From contig NZ_CP067225.1 of assembly GCF_016617715.1 (NCBI RefSeq), positions 2,920,001 to 2,984,000 of the forward strand: a stretch of DNA of 64,000 nt. Reading direction: 5' to 3'. Origin of the DNA: Paracoccus sp. MC1862. GTDB taxonomy: Bacteria > Pseudomonadota > Alphaproteobacteria > Rhodobacterales > Rhodobacteraceae. Made by a program: the position numbers and the translations under genes. The notes under the pieces are model-generated. The model did not search any database. It was given only the letters and a program-made list of their open reading frames with translations, and was not told the DNA's origin. Shown piece after piece: positions 26,254-36,800 of this stretch (its first letter is position 1; each line of letters starts with the position of its first letter).

Positions 26254-27852
26254 GTGTCGGTTCTGACACCCCAGCAATATGCCCAGCGGCTGATGACCAG
26301 CCTTTACAGCGACGGCGTGACCCGGACGATGCGTCCGGGTTCCGACGGCGCGATCGGCGTCAACATCACCGACCTGACGGGGCAGGAGAAATGGCTTGCC
26401 CGCGCCGCCTTGGGCGAGATCGGCGAAGTGACCGGCCTGCGGTTCCGCGAGACCACGGGCGCGGCCCAGATCACCTACAGCAACGACGGAACCGGGGCGA
26501 ACACCCGCACGACGGCCTCGGGAACGACCATCAACAAGGCTACCGTGCGGATCAGCAACGACCGGGTCAGTGACACGGACGGCTACGGCAGCTTCGCTTT
26601 CCGCACCTACATGCATGAGACGCTGCACGCCCTCGGGCTGGGCCATCCGCAGGATTATGGCCGGGCGCGCGAGTTCTCGCAGTCGGCCATCCACAATGAC
26701 AGCTGGCAGATCAGCCTCATGTCCTATTTCGACCAGGACGAGAACACCCGGATCAACGCGACCAAGGCCTATCAATTGACGCCGATGGTGGCCGATTACC
26801 TTGCGCTGAAGCAGATGTATGGTCCCGCAACCATCCATGCCGGGAACACGGTCTACGGGGTGAACTCGAACGCGGGCGGTTCGCTGGATGTGGCGGCGAG
26901 CCTCGGCGCTCGGGCGGCCTTCCTGATCGCGGACAGCGGTGGAACCGATCATGTGAACTTCGCCAGAAGCACGGCGGGCCAGCGGATCGACCTTGCCGCC
27001 GGGGCGATCTCGGACGTCATGGGCGCGATGGGCAACATGCAGATCGCGCCCGACACGCAGATCGAGAACGCGACCGGCGGGCAGGGCGCCGACAGGATCA
27101 CCGGCAACGGGGCCGCCAACCGGCTGGTCGGGAATGCCGGGAATGACCTGCTTTATGGCCGGGCCGGCAACGATGTCCTGGACGGCGGTGCCGGGAACGA
27201 CAAGCTCTGGGGCGAGGATGGCAACGACCAGTTGATCGGCGGCGCCGGCAACGATTCGCTTTACGGCGGGGCCGGCAATGACCGCCTGATCGAATCGGCC
27301 GGAACGAATTATCTGGACGGTGGCACGGGCAATGACGTGCTGATCGGCGGCAGCGGCGATGACCGGCTGATCGGCGGCGCCGGCTCGGACAGCCTGTCGG
27401 GCAATGCCGGACACGACCGGCTGGAAGGCGGCGACGGCGGCGACCGGCTGTTCGGCCAAGCAGGCAACGACCGGATCGAGGGCGGCGGCGGCCATGACAT
27501 CATCATTGGCGGCGTGGGCAACGACACCCTTTACGGTGGCGCCGGCAACGATGACCTCGCGGCCGAGGGCGGCAGCGACTTTCTCGACGGCGGTGCGGGC
27601 AATGACCTGCTGCGCGGGGGCGCTGGGGCAGATCGCTTCGTCTTCAACCTCGGCTCGGACACCATCCGCAACTTCGATCCCGTTCAGGACAGCATCAACC
27701 TGAGCAGCTTCGCCGGGCTGGATTCATGGGCCGATGTCCGCGAGCAGTTGGCCGAAGCCGGCAACCATGTCGAGTTCCGGCAGGACGGCCATGCGCTGCG
27801 CATCGAATGGACGAGGCTTTCGGACCTCGCCGCCGACGACTTCATCTGGTGA
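26254..27852 (+). CDS. serralysin-type RTX metalloprotease (M10)
   Basis: A 532-residue zinc endopeptidase expected to leave the cell through a type I secretion system. The catalytic signature HETLHALGLGH spans 121-131, followed by the Met-turn SLMSYF at 154-159. The C-terminal half has 21 glycine-rich calcium-binding nonapeptides and a short tail ending DDFIW, as in T1SS substrates. There is no Sec signal. I start it at GTG 26254, 8 bases after GGAAGGA; a GTG at 26221 is in frame but less well placed. The N-terminal propeptide is short or absent. No ABC transporter or inhibitor gene is adjacent. Confidence 0.88.
   Translation: MSVLTPQQYAQRLMTSLYSDGVTRTMRPGSDGAIGVNITDLTGQEKWLARAALGEIGEVTGLRFRETTGAAQITYSNDGTGANTRTTASGTTINKATVRISNDRVSDTDGYGSFAFRTYMHETLHALGLGHPQDYGRAREFSQSAIHNDSWQISLMSYFDQDENTRINATKAYQLTPMVADYLALKQMYGPATIHAGNTVYGVNSNAGGSLDVAASLGARAAFLIADSGGTDHVNFARSTAGQRIDLAAGAISDVMGAMGNMQIAPDTQIENATGGQGADRITGNGAANRLVGNAGNDLLYGRAGNDVLDGGAGNDKLWGEDGNDQLIGGAGNDSLYGGAGNDRLIESAGTNYLDGGTGNDVLIGGSGDDRLIGGAGSDSLSGNAGHDRLEGGDGGDRLFGQAGNDRIEGGGGHDIIIGGVGNDTLYGGAGNDDLAAEGGSDFLDGGAGNDLLRGGAGADRFVFNLGSDTIRNFDPVQDSINLSSFAGLDSWADVREQLAEAGNHVEFRQDGHALRIEWTRLSDLAADDFIW
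27076..27642 (+). repeat. 21 tandem 27-base units encoding RTX nonapeptides
   Basis: Within the serralysin gene, 21 consecutive nine-residue units follow the pattern GGxGxDxLx, for example GGAGNDSLY and GGAGNDRLI. They form the calcium-bound parallel beta-roll. Units are degenerate at the DNA level. The 9th (ESAGTNYLD) and 19th (AEGGSDFLD) are the most divergent. Confidence 0.9.
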
Positions 27853-27867
27853 TCCGAAGGGACGGAC

Positions 27868-30084
27868 TCAGGTCATCGGCAGATGCGCGATCAGCTTGTC
27901 GGGCGTGGCCGGGAAATCCCTGATCCGCACGCCCGTCGCGTTGTGGATCGCGTTCAGGATCGCGCCGGCGGTGCCGCAGATGGCGACCTCGCCGATGCCC
28001 TTGGCCTGCATGGGATTCGCGTAAGGATCGCGGTCGGGCAGGAAGGTCACGTCGATATGCGGCACGTCCAGGTTGGCGGGGACGTGGTATTCCGCGAGAT
28101 CGCGATTGACGAAATGGCCGTCGCGGGGATCGTGCTGGACCTCCTCCATCAGGGCAGCGCCGAGGCCGAAGATCATGCCGCCGATGCATTGCGAGCGGGC
28201 GGTCTTCTCGTTGAGGATGCGGCCTGTCGCGAAGGTGGCCGAAAGGCGGCGGACCCGCACCTCGCCGGTCAGGGCGCTGACGGCGACCTCGGCGAATTGC
28301 GCGCCCCAGCTTGCCTGGCGCACGGTCTTTTCGGCAAGACCCGGCTGGATATGGCCCTTGGCCTTCAGCGAATCGCCGTCAAGGATCTCGGCCAGTGGCA
28401 GGATGCGGTTCCCGGCGATGGCCGCGCCGTCTTTCAGCGTCAGTTCCCCGGGGTCTACCTCCAGCCGCCTTGCGATCTCTGCCCGGACCGCCTGCGCCGC
28501 CAGCAGCACCGACGATCCCGCGGAAGCCGCCCCGAACGACCCGCCCGAACCCGAGGCGGGCGGCAGTTCGCTGTCCCCCAGCACTGTCGTCACCCGGTCC
28601 ATGGGCAAGCCCAGCGCTTCGGCCACGATCTGGGTCAGGATCGCGTAGCTGCCGGTGCCGATGTCGGTCATGTCGGTTTCGACCCGCGCAGTGCCGTCGG
28701 GGTTCAGGATCACCGTGGCCTCGGATTCCTGCAGCATGTTGACCCGCACCGCGGTCGCCATGCCGATGCCCACCAGCCATTCGCCCTCGCGCCGGGTGCC
28801 CGCAGGCTGGCGCTGGTCCCAGCCGAAAGCCTCGGCCCCCGCGCGCAGGCAGTCCGCCATCCGGTGCGAGGAATAGGCGCGACCGGTGCCCGGCTCGTCC
28901 TCCGGGATGTTCCGCAGCCGCAGCTCGATGGGATCGATCCCCGTGGCCTCGGCCAGTTCGTCCATCGCGCATTCGATGACCGGCACGCCGATCGCCTCGC
29001 CCGGCGCCCGCATGGACCCCGCGTTGGTCACGTTCAACGAGGCGACATGGTGGCCGACCACCCGGTTCTCGCCCGCATAGGTAAAGGGCGAGGCTTGCGT
29101 CACCGGCTCCGAGAACGACTCCCCCGGCAGCGAGGACACCCAGGCCTCATGCCCGAAGCCGGTCAGCCGCCCCTCGGCATCCGCCGCCAGCCGCACCCGC
29201 TGGCGCGATTCCGACCGCCGCGTGGTCGCCTCGCAGACATTGCGCCGGTGCAGGGCGATGGCGACCGGCCGACCCAGCTTCTTCGCCGCGATGGCCGCCG
29301 CCACCGCCTCGTGCGAGATGCCAAGCTTGCTGCCGAAGCCGCCGCCGACGAAGGGCGACAGGATGCGGACATCCTTCGCCCGCACACCCAGCGCATCCGC
29401 CAGCTCGGCCTTGTTGAACTTGAGCATCTGGTACGACCCGCGCACCGTCAGCCTGCCGTCTTCCCACCAGGCGACGGCGGCATGGGGTTCCATTGCGGCA
29501 TGGGTCATCGAGGGGGTCGTGTAGGCCACGTTCAGCCGATGCGCGGCCTCGGTCATGGCGCGGTCCAGATCGCCCTGCGCCGATTGCTTGGCCTTTGGGG
29601 TGGCATAGTCGGAAGGCTCGGCGCTGACCGTGGGCTTGCGCTCGATCAGCTCGGGGCGCGCGTTCAGCGCGGCATGACGCGCCTGCTCAAAGGTTTCGGC
29701 CACGACCAGCGCGATGGGCTGGCCGACATAAAGGATCTCGGACGGTCCCCGCATCGGCGCCTTGCCCGCCTGGCCCTGCGCCGGGGTCTGCAGCATCCGG
29801 TCGTCGCGCAGCACCGCCAGAACGCCCGGCATCGCCATCAGCTCGGGTTTGTTCATGCCGGTGACGAAGCCCTTGCCGATGGGGCTGCGGACGAAGAAGC
29901 CGTAGACCGTGCCCTCGGGGTGATCCTCGTCGGCATAGGTCGCGCGGCCGGTGGCCTTCAGCGGCCCGTCAGGACGATCCAGCGGCGCATGGATCACCCC
30001 CTGCGCCGTGGTGTCGAGGAAGTTCGTCTCGTCCTTGGCATCCATCCGGTGGGACAGCTTCAGTTCGATGGCATCGCGCATCAC
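27868..30084 (-). CDS. paoC: xanthine-dehydrogenase-family aldehyde oxidoreductase, molybdopterin-binding subunit (PaoC-like)
   Basis: A 738-residue subunit carrying the molybdenum cytosine dinucleotide cofactor. The catalytic Glu of the family lies in [10 protein letters not shown] near the C-terminus; cofactor-binding segments such as [13 protein letters not shown] and [15 protein letters not shown] are intact. It is shorter and organised like E. coli PaoC (YagR), in a three-gene A-B-C set. With its partners it should oxidise aromatic or other aldehydes to acids. It overlaps paoB by 4 bases and converges on the protease gene with a 15-base gap. Xanthine as substrate is less likely given the PaoB-type partner. 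Confidence 0.85.
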   Translation of the reverse strand: MMRDAIELKLSHRMDAKDETNFLDTTAQGVIHAPLDRPDGPLKATGRATYADEDHPEGTVYGFFVRSPIGKGFVTGMNKPELMAMPGVLAVLRDDRMLQTPAQGQAGKAPMRGPSEILYVGQPIALVVAETFEQARHAALNARPELIERKPTVSAEPSDYATPKAKQSAQGDLDRAMTEAAHRLNVAYTTPSMTHAAMEPHAAVAWWEDGRLTVRGSYQMLKFNKAELADALGVRAKDVRILSPFVGGGFGSKLGISHEAVAAAIAAKKLGRPVAIALHRRNVCEATTRRSESRQRVRLAADAEGRLTGFGHEAWVSSLPGESFSEPVTQASPFTYAGENRVVGHHVASLNVTNAGSMRAPGEAIGVPVIECAMDELAEATGIDPIELRLRNIPEDEPGTGRAYSSHRMADCLRAGAEAFGWDQRQPAGTRREGEWLVGIGMATAVRVNMLQESEATVILNPDGTARVETDMTDIGTGSYAILTQIVAEALGLPMDRVTTVLGDSELPPASGSGGSFGAASAGSSVLLAAQAVRAEIARRLEVDPGELTLKDGAAIAGNRILPLAEILDGDSLKAKGHIQPGLAEKTVRQASWGAQFAEVAVSALTGEVRVRRLSATFATGRILNEKTARSQCIGGMIFGLGAALMEEVQHDPRDGHFVNRDLAEYHVPANLDVPHIDVTFLPDRDPYANPMQAKGIGEVAICGTAGAILNAIHNATGVRIRDFPATPDKLIAHLPMT

Positions 30085-31055
30085 GCAACCTTTCTGCCGT
30101 CCAGGGCCTGCCGCATGGCCGCATGCAGCGTGCGGCGCAGCAGCGGGATCTTGAAATCATTGTCGCCCTGTCCCTGCGCGTCCTGCAGGATGATGTCGGC
30201 GGCGGCGTCAACGGCGGCGGCATCGCCGCCGGTGCCGGTCAGGGCGGCCTCGGCCTGGGGCACCCGCCAGGGCTTTGCGGCGACCCCGCCGATGGCCAGC
30301 GCCAGCCGGGCGATCTGCCCCTCCTCGATCGTCAGGTCCAGCGCGACCGAGACCAGCGCAAAGGCATAGCTGCGCCGGTCGCGGACCTTGCGGTAGATCT
30401 GGATGCCGCCGGTGGGCGCAGGCAGCAGGACGGCACGGATCAGTTCGCCCGGTTCCAGCACGGTGTCGCGTTCGGGATGATCGCCCGGCAGGCGGTGGAA
30501 TTCGGCCACCGGGATCGTCCGCACCCCTGAGGGGCTGGTGATTTCCATCTGTGCGTCCAGCGCCACCAGCGCCACCGCCATGTCGCCGGGGAAGGTGGCG
30601 ATGCAGTTTTCAGAGGCGCCAAGAATGGCGAGGTTGCGGTTCCGCCCGCCGATGGCATCGCAGCCCGACCCCGGCTCGCGCTTGTTGCAACGGGCGTCGA
30701 GGTCGTAGAAATACGGGCACCTCGTCCGCTGCAGCAGGTTGCCGCCGGTCGAGGCGCGGTTGCGGATCTGGGGGCTGGCCCCCGACAGGATCGCGCGGGA
30801 CAGAAGCGGCCAGTCCCGGCGTACCCGCGCGTCCGCCGCCAGTTCGGCATTGCGGACCATGGCGCCGATCCGCAGGCCCTCGGCCTCTTCGGAAATCCCG
30901 GCCAAGGGCAGGGGATTGATGTCCACCAGCGCCGGCGGACGCTCGATTTCCAGCTTCATCAGGTCCAGAAGGTTGGTGCCCCCGGCGATGAAGCGGCCTT
31001 GTGCGGCCAGAGCCGCAACCTCGTCGCCCGCGCGCTGGTAGGTGAAGGGGATCAT
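30081..31055 (-). CDS. paoB: FAD-binding subunit with extra iron-sulfur motif (PaoB-like)
   Basis: A 324-residue FAD subunit. The flavin loop is [13 protein letters not shown] (22-34). Cys113, Cys123 and Cys132 in the segment [20 protein letters not shown] plus GC, with Cys151 further on, reproduce the cysteine pattern that binds a [4Fe-4S] cluster in E. coli PaoB and that xanthine dehydrogenase FAD subunits lack. This is the best argument for a PaoABC-type aldehyde oxidoreductase. Start and stop overlap neighbouring subunits by 4 bases each. Confidence 0.87.
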   Translation of the reverse strand: MIPFTYQRAGDEVAALAAQGRFIAGGTNLLDLMKLEIERPPALVDINPLPLAGISEEAEGLRIGAMVRNAELAADARVRRDWPLLSRAILSGASPQIRNRASTGGNLLQRTRCPYFYDLDARCNKREPGSGCDAIGGRNRNLAILGASENCIATFPGDMAVALVALDAQMEITSPSGVRTIPVAEFHRLPGDHPERDTVLEPGELIRAVLLPAPTGGIQIYRKVRDRRSYAFALVSVALDLTIEEGQIARLALAIGGVAAKPWRVPQAEAALTGTGGDAAAVDAAADIILQDAQGQGDNDFKIPLLRRTLHAAMRQALDGRKVA

Positions 31056-31558
31056 GCCGCATCCTCCGCCACGCTGCGGATCGCATCAACGATGTTCGGA
31101 TAACAGGAACAGCGGCAGAGGTTCCCCGACATCCTTTCCCTCACCTCCTCCTCGTCGAAGGTCGGTGCGGTCAGATCGGGGCTGACGGCGCTGGGCCAGC
31201 CGCGGGCGGCTTCCTCCAGCATGGCGGTGGCCGAGACGATCTGCCCCGGCGTGCAATAGCCGCATTGCATCCCGTCGTGGGTGACAAAGGCGCGCTGCAG
31301 GTCCGACATCGCCTCGGGCGTGCCCAGCCCCTCGATGGTGGTGATGGCGGCCCCGTCGTGCATGACGGCCAGCGTCAGGCAGGAATTGATCCGCTGGCCG
31401 TCCAGCAGCACCGTGCAGGCGCCGCATTGGCCGTGGTCGCAGCCCTTCTTGGTCCCGGTCAGGTCCAGACGCTGGCGCAGCAGGTCCAGCAGGGTCACGC
31501 GCGGGTCGTCGATCTCAAGCTCGCGCGGCTGGCCGTTGATGGTCAGGCTGATCTGCAT
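31052..31558 (-). CDS. paoA: (2Fe-2S)-binding subunit (PaoA-like)
   Basis: A 168-residue electron-transfer subunit with two [2Fe-2S] clusters: Cys40, 45, 48 and 60 ([15 protein letters not shown]), and Cys99, 102, 148 and 150 (CGYCTPGQ ... CRCSCY). In most relatives the last motif reads CRCGxY; here Ser-Cys replaces Gly-x. The start [10 protein letters not shown] has no Tat signal, unlike E. coli PaoA, so the enzyme is predicted cytoplasmic. First gene of the operon; overlaps paoB by 4 bases. Confidence 0.87.
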   Translation of the reverse strand: MQISLTINGQPRELEIDDPRVTLLDLLRQRLDLTGTKKGCDHGQCGACTVLLDGQRINSCLTLAVMHDGAAITTIEGLGTPEAMSDLQRAFVTHDGMQCGYCTPGQIVSATAMLEEAARGWPSAVSPDLTAPTFDEEEVRERMSGNLCRCSCYPNIVDAIRSVAEDAA

Positions 31559-31666
31559 GGCTGTTCCCCGAAGGTTGGCTGTTTCCTCAACGACAGCAAG
31601 CGGGGCCGGTTCCATGTGGCACTGCCGCGGCGCGGTTATGCCGCGGACATGGCAAGCAGTTTCCCT

Positions 31667-31694
31667 TTGACCGGCAGGAATTCGCTTGTAGAAG
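31667..31694 (+). promoter_or_regulatory. possible sigma-70 promoter for the GGDEF-EAL gene
   Basis: TTGACC (31667-31672) and TAGAAG (31689-31694) are 16 bases apart and about 30 bases before the ATG at 31725, in the region divergent from paoA. Predicted by eye. Confidence 0.35.
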
Positions 31695-31724
31695 CACAAG
31701 GATTGGTTGTGACGTGTAAAGCCC

Positions 31725-33416
31725 ATGGTTGACTGGCACGACGACGGCTTCCTGGGCGATGACACTGCGTCCGCCACGCCCGAGGAGATCCTGCAGCGCA
31801 GTTGCGAACGCTACAGCGCGGCGCTGAGGGCGGGGGCGCTGGTCCTGTGGCGGGCGGATCTGTCCGGGCGCATCATTGCGGCCAAGGGCTGGCAGGCGCT
31901 GACCGGCCTGCCCGACCACAGCGCGCTGGACCGCGCGGCGATCGCCCGCTTCCACCCCGAGGACCGTGCCCGGCTGGACTTCCGTGGCCGAGAGATCGGC
32001 AGTTCGGTGCTGGCGGAAGGCCGGGTTCTGGACGCCCAGGGCCGCTGGCGCTGGATGCGCGGGCGCGGGGTGCTGATCCCCGAAAGGCCGGGCTACCCTG
32101 CCGAATGGGTGGGCACGCTGGAGGACATGCACGAGGAACGGCTGGCGCTGGAACGCGCCCGCTATCTGGCCGAACGCGATGCGCTGACCGGCCTCGGCAA
32201 CCGCCGCTCGCTTTACGATCATCTGCACAGGCTGTCGGACAAGAACGCCTCGGCCACGGTGGCGCTGATCGACGTGGACCGCTTCAAGGCGATCAACGAC
32301 ATCCATGGCCACCATGTCGGCGACCGCTTCCTGGTGCGGCTGGCGCGGGCGCTGGTCGCCAGCGCCCCGCCCCACGCCGTCTGCGCGCGGATGGGCGGGG
32401 ATGAATTCTGCGTCGTGCTGGCCGACGAGGCCGAGGCGCAGGCGCTGTTCGCGCGGCTGTCGGCCACCTGCGCCGCGGGCTTCGACGTTGGCAGCCTTCG
32501 CTGCCCGACGGGCATCAGCGCCGGCATCGCCGATGCGGACTGGACCGCGCCGAATCCTGTCTCGACCGTGTTGCGGCGGGCCGACCTTGCGCTTTACCAC
32601 GCCAAGTCGCAGCCGGGCACGGCGGTCCGCTTCGAAGCCGCGATGCAGGACGAATCGGACGCGCGGCAACTGCTGCTGCACGCCATCGGCTCGGCCTGCC
32701 GCAACAACGAGCTCTTTCTGGAATATCAGCCCATCGTGTCGCTGGACAGCGCGCAGGCCTTTGCCTTCGAGGCGCTGCTGCGCTGGCAGCACCCGCAGTT
32801 CGGGCGCGTCGAGCCATCGACCTTCGTGCGGCTGGCCGAGCAGAACGGCATGATCTCGGAACTCGGGCGCTGGGTGCTGGACCGCGCCTGCGCCGACCTG
32901 CTGCGCGTGCCGGGGGATGTGCGGCTGAACGTCAATGTCTCGGCCCGGCAACTGGCCGAGCCGGGCTTTGCCGATGCCGCCGCCGCGATCGTCGGCGCCC
33001 ATGGGGTCGATCCCCGGCGGCTGACGCTTGAACTGACGGAAAGCGTCTCGGCCAGCGCCGTCGCCTCGGGGACCGAGGTCGAAAGCCTGCGCCGCCACGG
33101 CTTCCGGCTGGTGCTGGACGATTTCGGGACCGAATACGCGGCACTGTCGCATGTGAGTTCCGGCCGCTTCGACGGGATCAAGCTGTCGCGCGACTTCATC
33201 GCCGATTGCTGCACCAGCGACCGCGCCTGGCTGGTGCTGCGCCATGTCGTCAACCTCTGCGACGACCTCGGCCTGACGGTGGTGGCGGAAGGGATCGAGA
33301 CCGACGCCGAACTGGAGTCGCTGCGGGCCGCAGGCGTCCGGCTGGTGCAGGGCTATTACTTCGACCGGCCGCGGCGCTTGTCCGATCTTTACGGGAACCG
33401 CCCGGCGGTGGCGTGA
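31725..33416 (+). CDS. PAS-GGDEF-EAL cyclic-di-GMP protein
   Basis: A 563-residue cytoplasmic protein with no membrane helix. An N-terminal PAS-like sensor (about 30-140) is followed by a GGDEF domain (GGDEF at 224-228) and an EAL domain (EAL at 349-351). EAL catalytic elements are present: the Asn of LNVNVSARQ, the Glu of LTLELTES, the DD of LDDFGTEY, the Lys of GIKLSRDF and the AEGIE Glu. The RxxD inhibitory site usually five residues before GGDEF is missing. Both activities could therefore work, and net direction cannot be told. The ribosome site is weak. It stands alone between paoABC and trxA. Confidence 0.9.
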   Translation: MVDWHDDGFLGDDTASATPEEILQRSCERYSAALRAGALVLWRADLSGRIIAAKGWQALTGLPDHSALDRAAIARFHPEDRARLDFRGREIGSSVLAEGRVLDAQGRWRWMRGRGVLIPERPGYPAEWVGTLEDMHEERLALERARYLAERDALTGLGNRRSLYDHLHRLSDKNASATVALIDVDRFKAINDIHGHHVGDRFLVRLARALVASAPPHAVCARMGGDEFCVVLADEAEAQALFARLSATCAAGFDVGSLRCPTGISAGIADADWTAPNPVSTVLRRADLALYHAKSQPGTAVRFEAAMQDESDARQLLLHAIGSACRNNELFLEYQPIVSLDSAQAFAFEALLRWQHPQFGRVEPSTFVRLAEQNGMISELGRWVLDRACADLLRVPGDVRLNVNVSARQLAEPGFADAAAAIVGAHGVDPRRLTLELTESVSASAVASGTEVESLRRHGFRLVLDDFGTEYAALSHVSSGRFDGIKLSRDFIADCCTSDRAWLVLRHVVNLCDDLGLTVVAEGIETDAELESLRAAGVRLVQGYYFDRPRRLSDLYGNRPAVA

Positions 33417-33442
33417 ACGCCGCCCCGTTCGGACGGCGTTCA
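33414..33442. terminator. hairpin between convergent genes
   Basis: TGAACGCCG (33414-33422, including the stop of the GGDEF-EAL gene) pairs perfectly over 9 bases with CGGCGTTCA (33434-33442). It sits 6 bases beyond the thioredoxin stop on the other strand. No long U-run follows on either side, so it is probably a shared, imperfect bidirectional terminator. Confidence 0.45.
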
Positions 33443-33448
33443 AAGGCG

Positions 33449-33769
33449 TCAGACCGCCTCGTCGATCCAGGCCTTCAGCGAGGCCTTGGGCGCCGCGCCC
33501 ATGCGGTTCGACACCACCTCGCCGTCCTTGAACATGAACAGCGCCGGGATGCCGCGAACGCCCAGCGTCGCCGGGATGTCGGGGTTCTCGTCCACGTTGA
33601 CCTTCACGATCTTCACGCGGCCGGCGTATTCGTCGGACAGTTCCTCCAGCGCCGGGCCGATCTGGCGGCAGGGGCCGCACCATTCGGCCCAGAAGTCCAC
33701 CACGACGGGGACATCGGACTGACGGACGACGCTGTCGAAATCGGCGTCGGTGGCTTTGGTCGTGGCCAT
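33449..33769 (-). CDS. trxA: thioredoxin
   Basis: A 106-residue cytoplasmic disulfide reductase with the active site WCGPC and the cis-Pro segment RGIPALFMF. Canonical length. It lies 39 bases downstream of addA on the same strand and may be co-transcribed with it. Confidence 0.95.
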   Translation of the reverse strand: MATTKATDADFDSVVRQSDVPVVVDFWAEWCGPCRQIGPALEELSDEYAGRVKIVKVNVDENPDIPATLGVRGIPALFMFKDGEVVSNRMGAAPKASLKAWIDEAV

Positions 33770-33808
33770 GGGAGCAAACCTTTCGGGCTATCTCGGGTCA
33801 GGTGAGAG

Positions 33809-36800
33809 CTATGGACGCACCCGCGCAGGGTCAAGGCCGCGCATGGCAGCCTCCCATGCCGCGTCCAGCAGCGGATCGGGCAGCGTCATGGCCTGGCGCG
33901 CCCGCGTCCACAGGATCGCGCAGTCGATTCTGCGGCCCGGATAGATCGCCCGCAGCGCGTGGCGATAGGCGGCCATCTGGCGCAGGTAGCCTTCGGGAAC
34001 GGCGTCAACCGTTTCGGGAACGGCGGCGTTCGACTTGTAGTCGAGCGCGGTGACAAGCCCCTCGGTCACGATCAGCCGGTCGATGGTCCCCGACAGCCTG
34101 CGCCCGCCCGGCAGCGGCGCGGTCAGCGCCACCTCGCGCAGCACCGTTCCCTGCGGCGAGAACAGCGGCGCCAGTTCCTCAGCCTCGACCAGGGCGGCGA
34201 GTTCCTCCAGCAGCGCGGCAAGCTCTGGTTCGGTCGGCAGGCCCCCCTCGGCCCCCGCCAGCAGGTCACGGGCGCGGGCAGGACGCTCCTCGGGAGGCAC
34301 CCCCGGCAGATGCTCCAGCAGCAGGTGCAGCCTCGTGCCGGCGAGAAGCGCGGCCTCGCGCCCGCCTCCGTTCGCAGGGTCCGACGCAAGCACCTTGTCG
34401 CCGCCCAGCGCCGTTGCCGCAACCGGACCCGGCGCGTGCGGCACCGGCGGCGCCTTCTCGTGCAGGCAGTCGGGCAGCGTCACTGCGGGCCGCGCGGCGC
34501 GGACCTCCGCCTCGGCCAAAGTCGGCCAGTCGCCGAAGGACAGGCGGCGGATGCCGCAGTCGCCCCAGTCGCAGGGCAGGTCGGCCTGCGCCAGCCCCTC
34601 GGCGCGGGAAACTCCATCCGCCACCATCGCGTGCCAGCTTTCGGTGGCCGCGCCGGTCTCTCCCGCCGCCGCCACGATCAGCCAGCTTTCCGCACGGGTG
34701 AGGCCGACATACAGAAGCCGCCGCCGTTCCTCCTCCTGCCGCTGCTGGTCGCGGGCAATCCAGTCCTGCACCTGCGGCGTCTGCCAAGCCTTCGCGGCCC
34801 GCCAATGCGCGGGCGGCCCGTCATCCGGCAGGATCGTCTGCGCGGTCCGTCCCGGTCCCTTGCGCTTGGCGCAGTCGGGCAGGATCACCACCGGGCTTTC
34901 CAGCCCCTTGGCGCCATGCACCGTCATCACCCGGATCAGCCCGGCCCCTTCCTGCGCCGCCCCCGGTTGGCGCTTCACCTGCGCCTCGTCATCGGCCAGC
35001 CAGACGAGGAAACCCGTCAGCGAGGGCGTCTCGCTCGTCTCATAAGTCAGCGCCTGCGCCAACAGTTCGTCGATGCCGTCCTCGGCCTCGGGGCCAAGCC
35101 GCCCGATCAGCCGCGCCCGGCCCCCGTGCCGCACCAGCAGGCGTGAGATCAGGTCATAGGGCCGCAGGAAATCCGCCTGCCCCTGCAGGTCGGACAGGAT
35201 CTCGCGGGCGCGCTCATGCCCCGACCGCCGCAGCGCCTGGATCAGCAGGCCCTTGCGCGGAGCGGCAAGGCGGTAAAGCTCCTCCTCGCTCAGCCCGAAG
35301 ATGGGCGAGCGCAGGGCGGCGGCCAGCGACAGGTCGTCCTCGGGCGTGGCCAGCACCGACAGGACGGCGCGGATGTCCTTGACGGCCAACTCTCCCCCCA
35401 GCCGCAGCCGGTCCGCGCCTGCCACCGGCAGCCCGGCCTGCTTCAGCGCCCGGATCAGGTCGTGGAAGATGGCCGAGCGGCGCTGGACGAGGATCAGGAT
35501 GTCGCCCGGCCGCAGCGGCCGCACCCGTGCGTTCCGCAGGGTGATGGGCGTGCCGATCATGTCGTGGGCGGCCTTGGCCACCGCCTCGGCCAGCACGCGG
35601 GGGGCAGCATTGGCGGCGACGGTATCGACCGGCGCGTGCCAAGGCATCGCTTCGGGCTTTTCCGGGTCCGGCACCGGCGGCCACAGGTCCACGCGGCCGG
35701 GCATCCCCTCGTGAAAGGCGATGTGGCTGGGGGTGTCGCCGAGTCCCTGCGCGGCCTCGCCCGAAAACACCGCATCCGTCAGCCGCAGGATCGCGGGCGA
35801 GGATCGGAAGGAATGGCGCAGCGCCGCGTCTTGCATCGGCTGGCCCGCGGCGTCGAAGGCCGCCGAGAACTCGGCATGGCGCGCCTCGAAGACGGCGATG
35901 TCGGCGCCTTGGAAGGAATAGATCGACTGCTTGGGATCGCCCACGACAAAGAGCGTCCGCGCCCGGTCGGCGGCGCCCGCGCCCGCCGTGAACTCGTCCG
36001 TCAGCCGCTGGATCACCCGCCATTGCAGCGGCGAGGTGTCCTGCGCCTCGTCCACGAGGATATGGTCGATCCCCCCGTCCAGCCGGAACAGCACCCATTG
36101 TGCCATGGCCGAATCGTCCAGCAACTTTGCCGTCCGCCCGATCAGGTCGTCGAAGTCGAGCCAGCCCCCCGCCGTCTTCGCCGCCGCATAGCGGCTGCCG
36201 AAGGCATGGCCGAATCGCTGCAGCGCCAGTGTGCGCCGGGCATGGGCCAGTTGCAGCCGCATCGGCCGCGCGGCCTCGACGCGGGACATCAGCCTATCCA
36301 GCCGCCCCATCAGCGCCGCGCAGGACCCCTCGCGCAGCGCCTTGGTCGGGAAACTGTCGCGCTTGGCCGAAAACGGCGCCTTGGCACTCTCGCCGGTCAG
36401 CAGCACGGCTTCCAGCGTGACCAGTTCCTCGATCCCAGCGCGGTCCCAGACGCGGACCGACAGCTTCGCCGCCGCCCCGGCGTCGGTCTTGCCGCCCGCC
36501 TGCAGCAGCGGGATCAGCGCCGGGATCAGCGTGGCCTCGTCGCCGTCGAAGCATTGCGCCAGCAGCGCGGGTTCATCGAAGCCATGCGGCAACCCGCAGG
36601 CCGTCCACAGCGTCTCGGGGCAGGGCGGACGGTCGAAATCCTTGAGGTTGGCAAGAAAATCGTCCAGCCCGCTGTCGGATTGCAGCGCTAGCAGGTCGGC
36701 CATCTCGGGGGCGTCGTCGCCGGCCATGCGCTCGATGATCTCGGCCCGCAGGTTGGCGGCGCTGCGCTCGTCGAGTTCGGCAAAGCCATGCGGCACCCCG

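Noticed and set aside
27076..27642. 27-base periodic repeats as a possible CRISPR array or minisatellite
   Set aside because: They are in frame and encode RTX nonapeptides; no conserved repeat/spacer structure.
27868..31558. True xanthine dehydrogenase
   Set aside because: The [4Fe-4S]-type Cys motif in the FAD subunit and the three-gene order match PaoABC; XDH FAD subunits lack these Cys.
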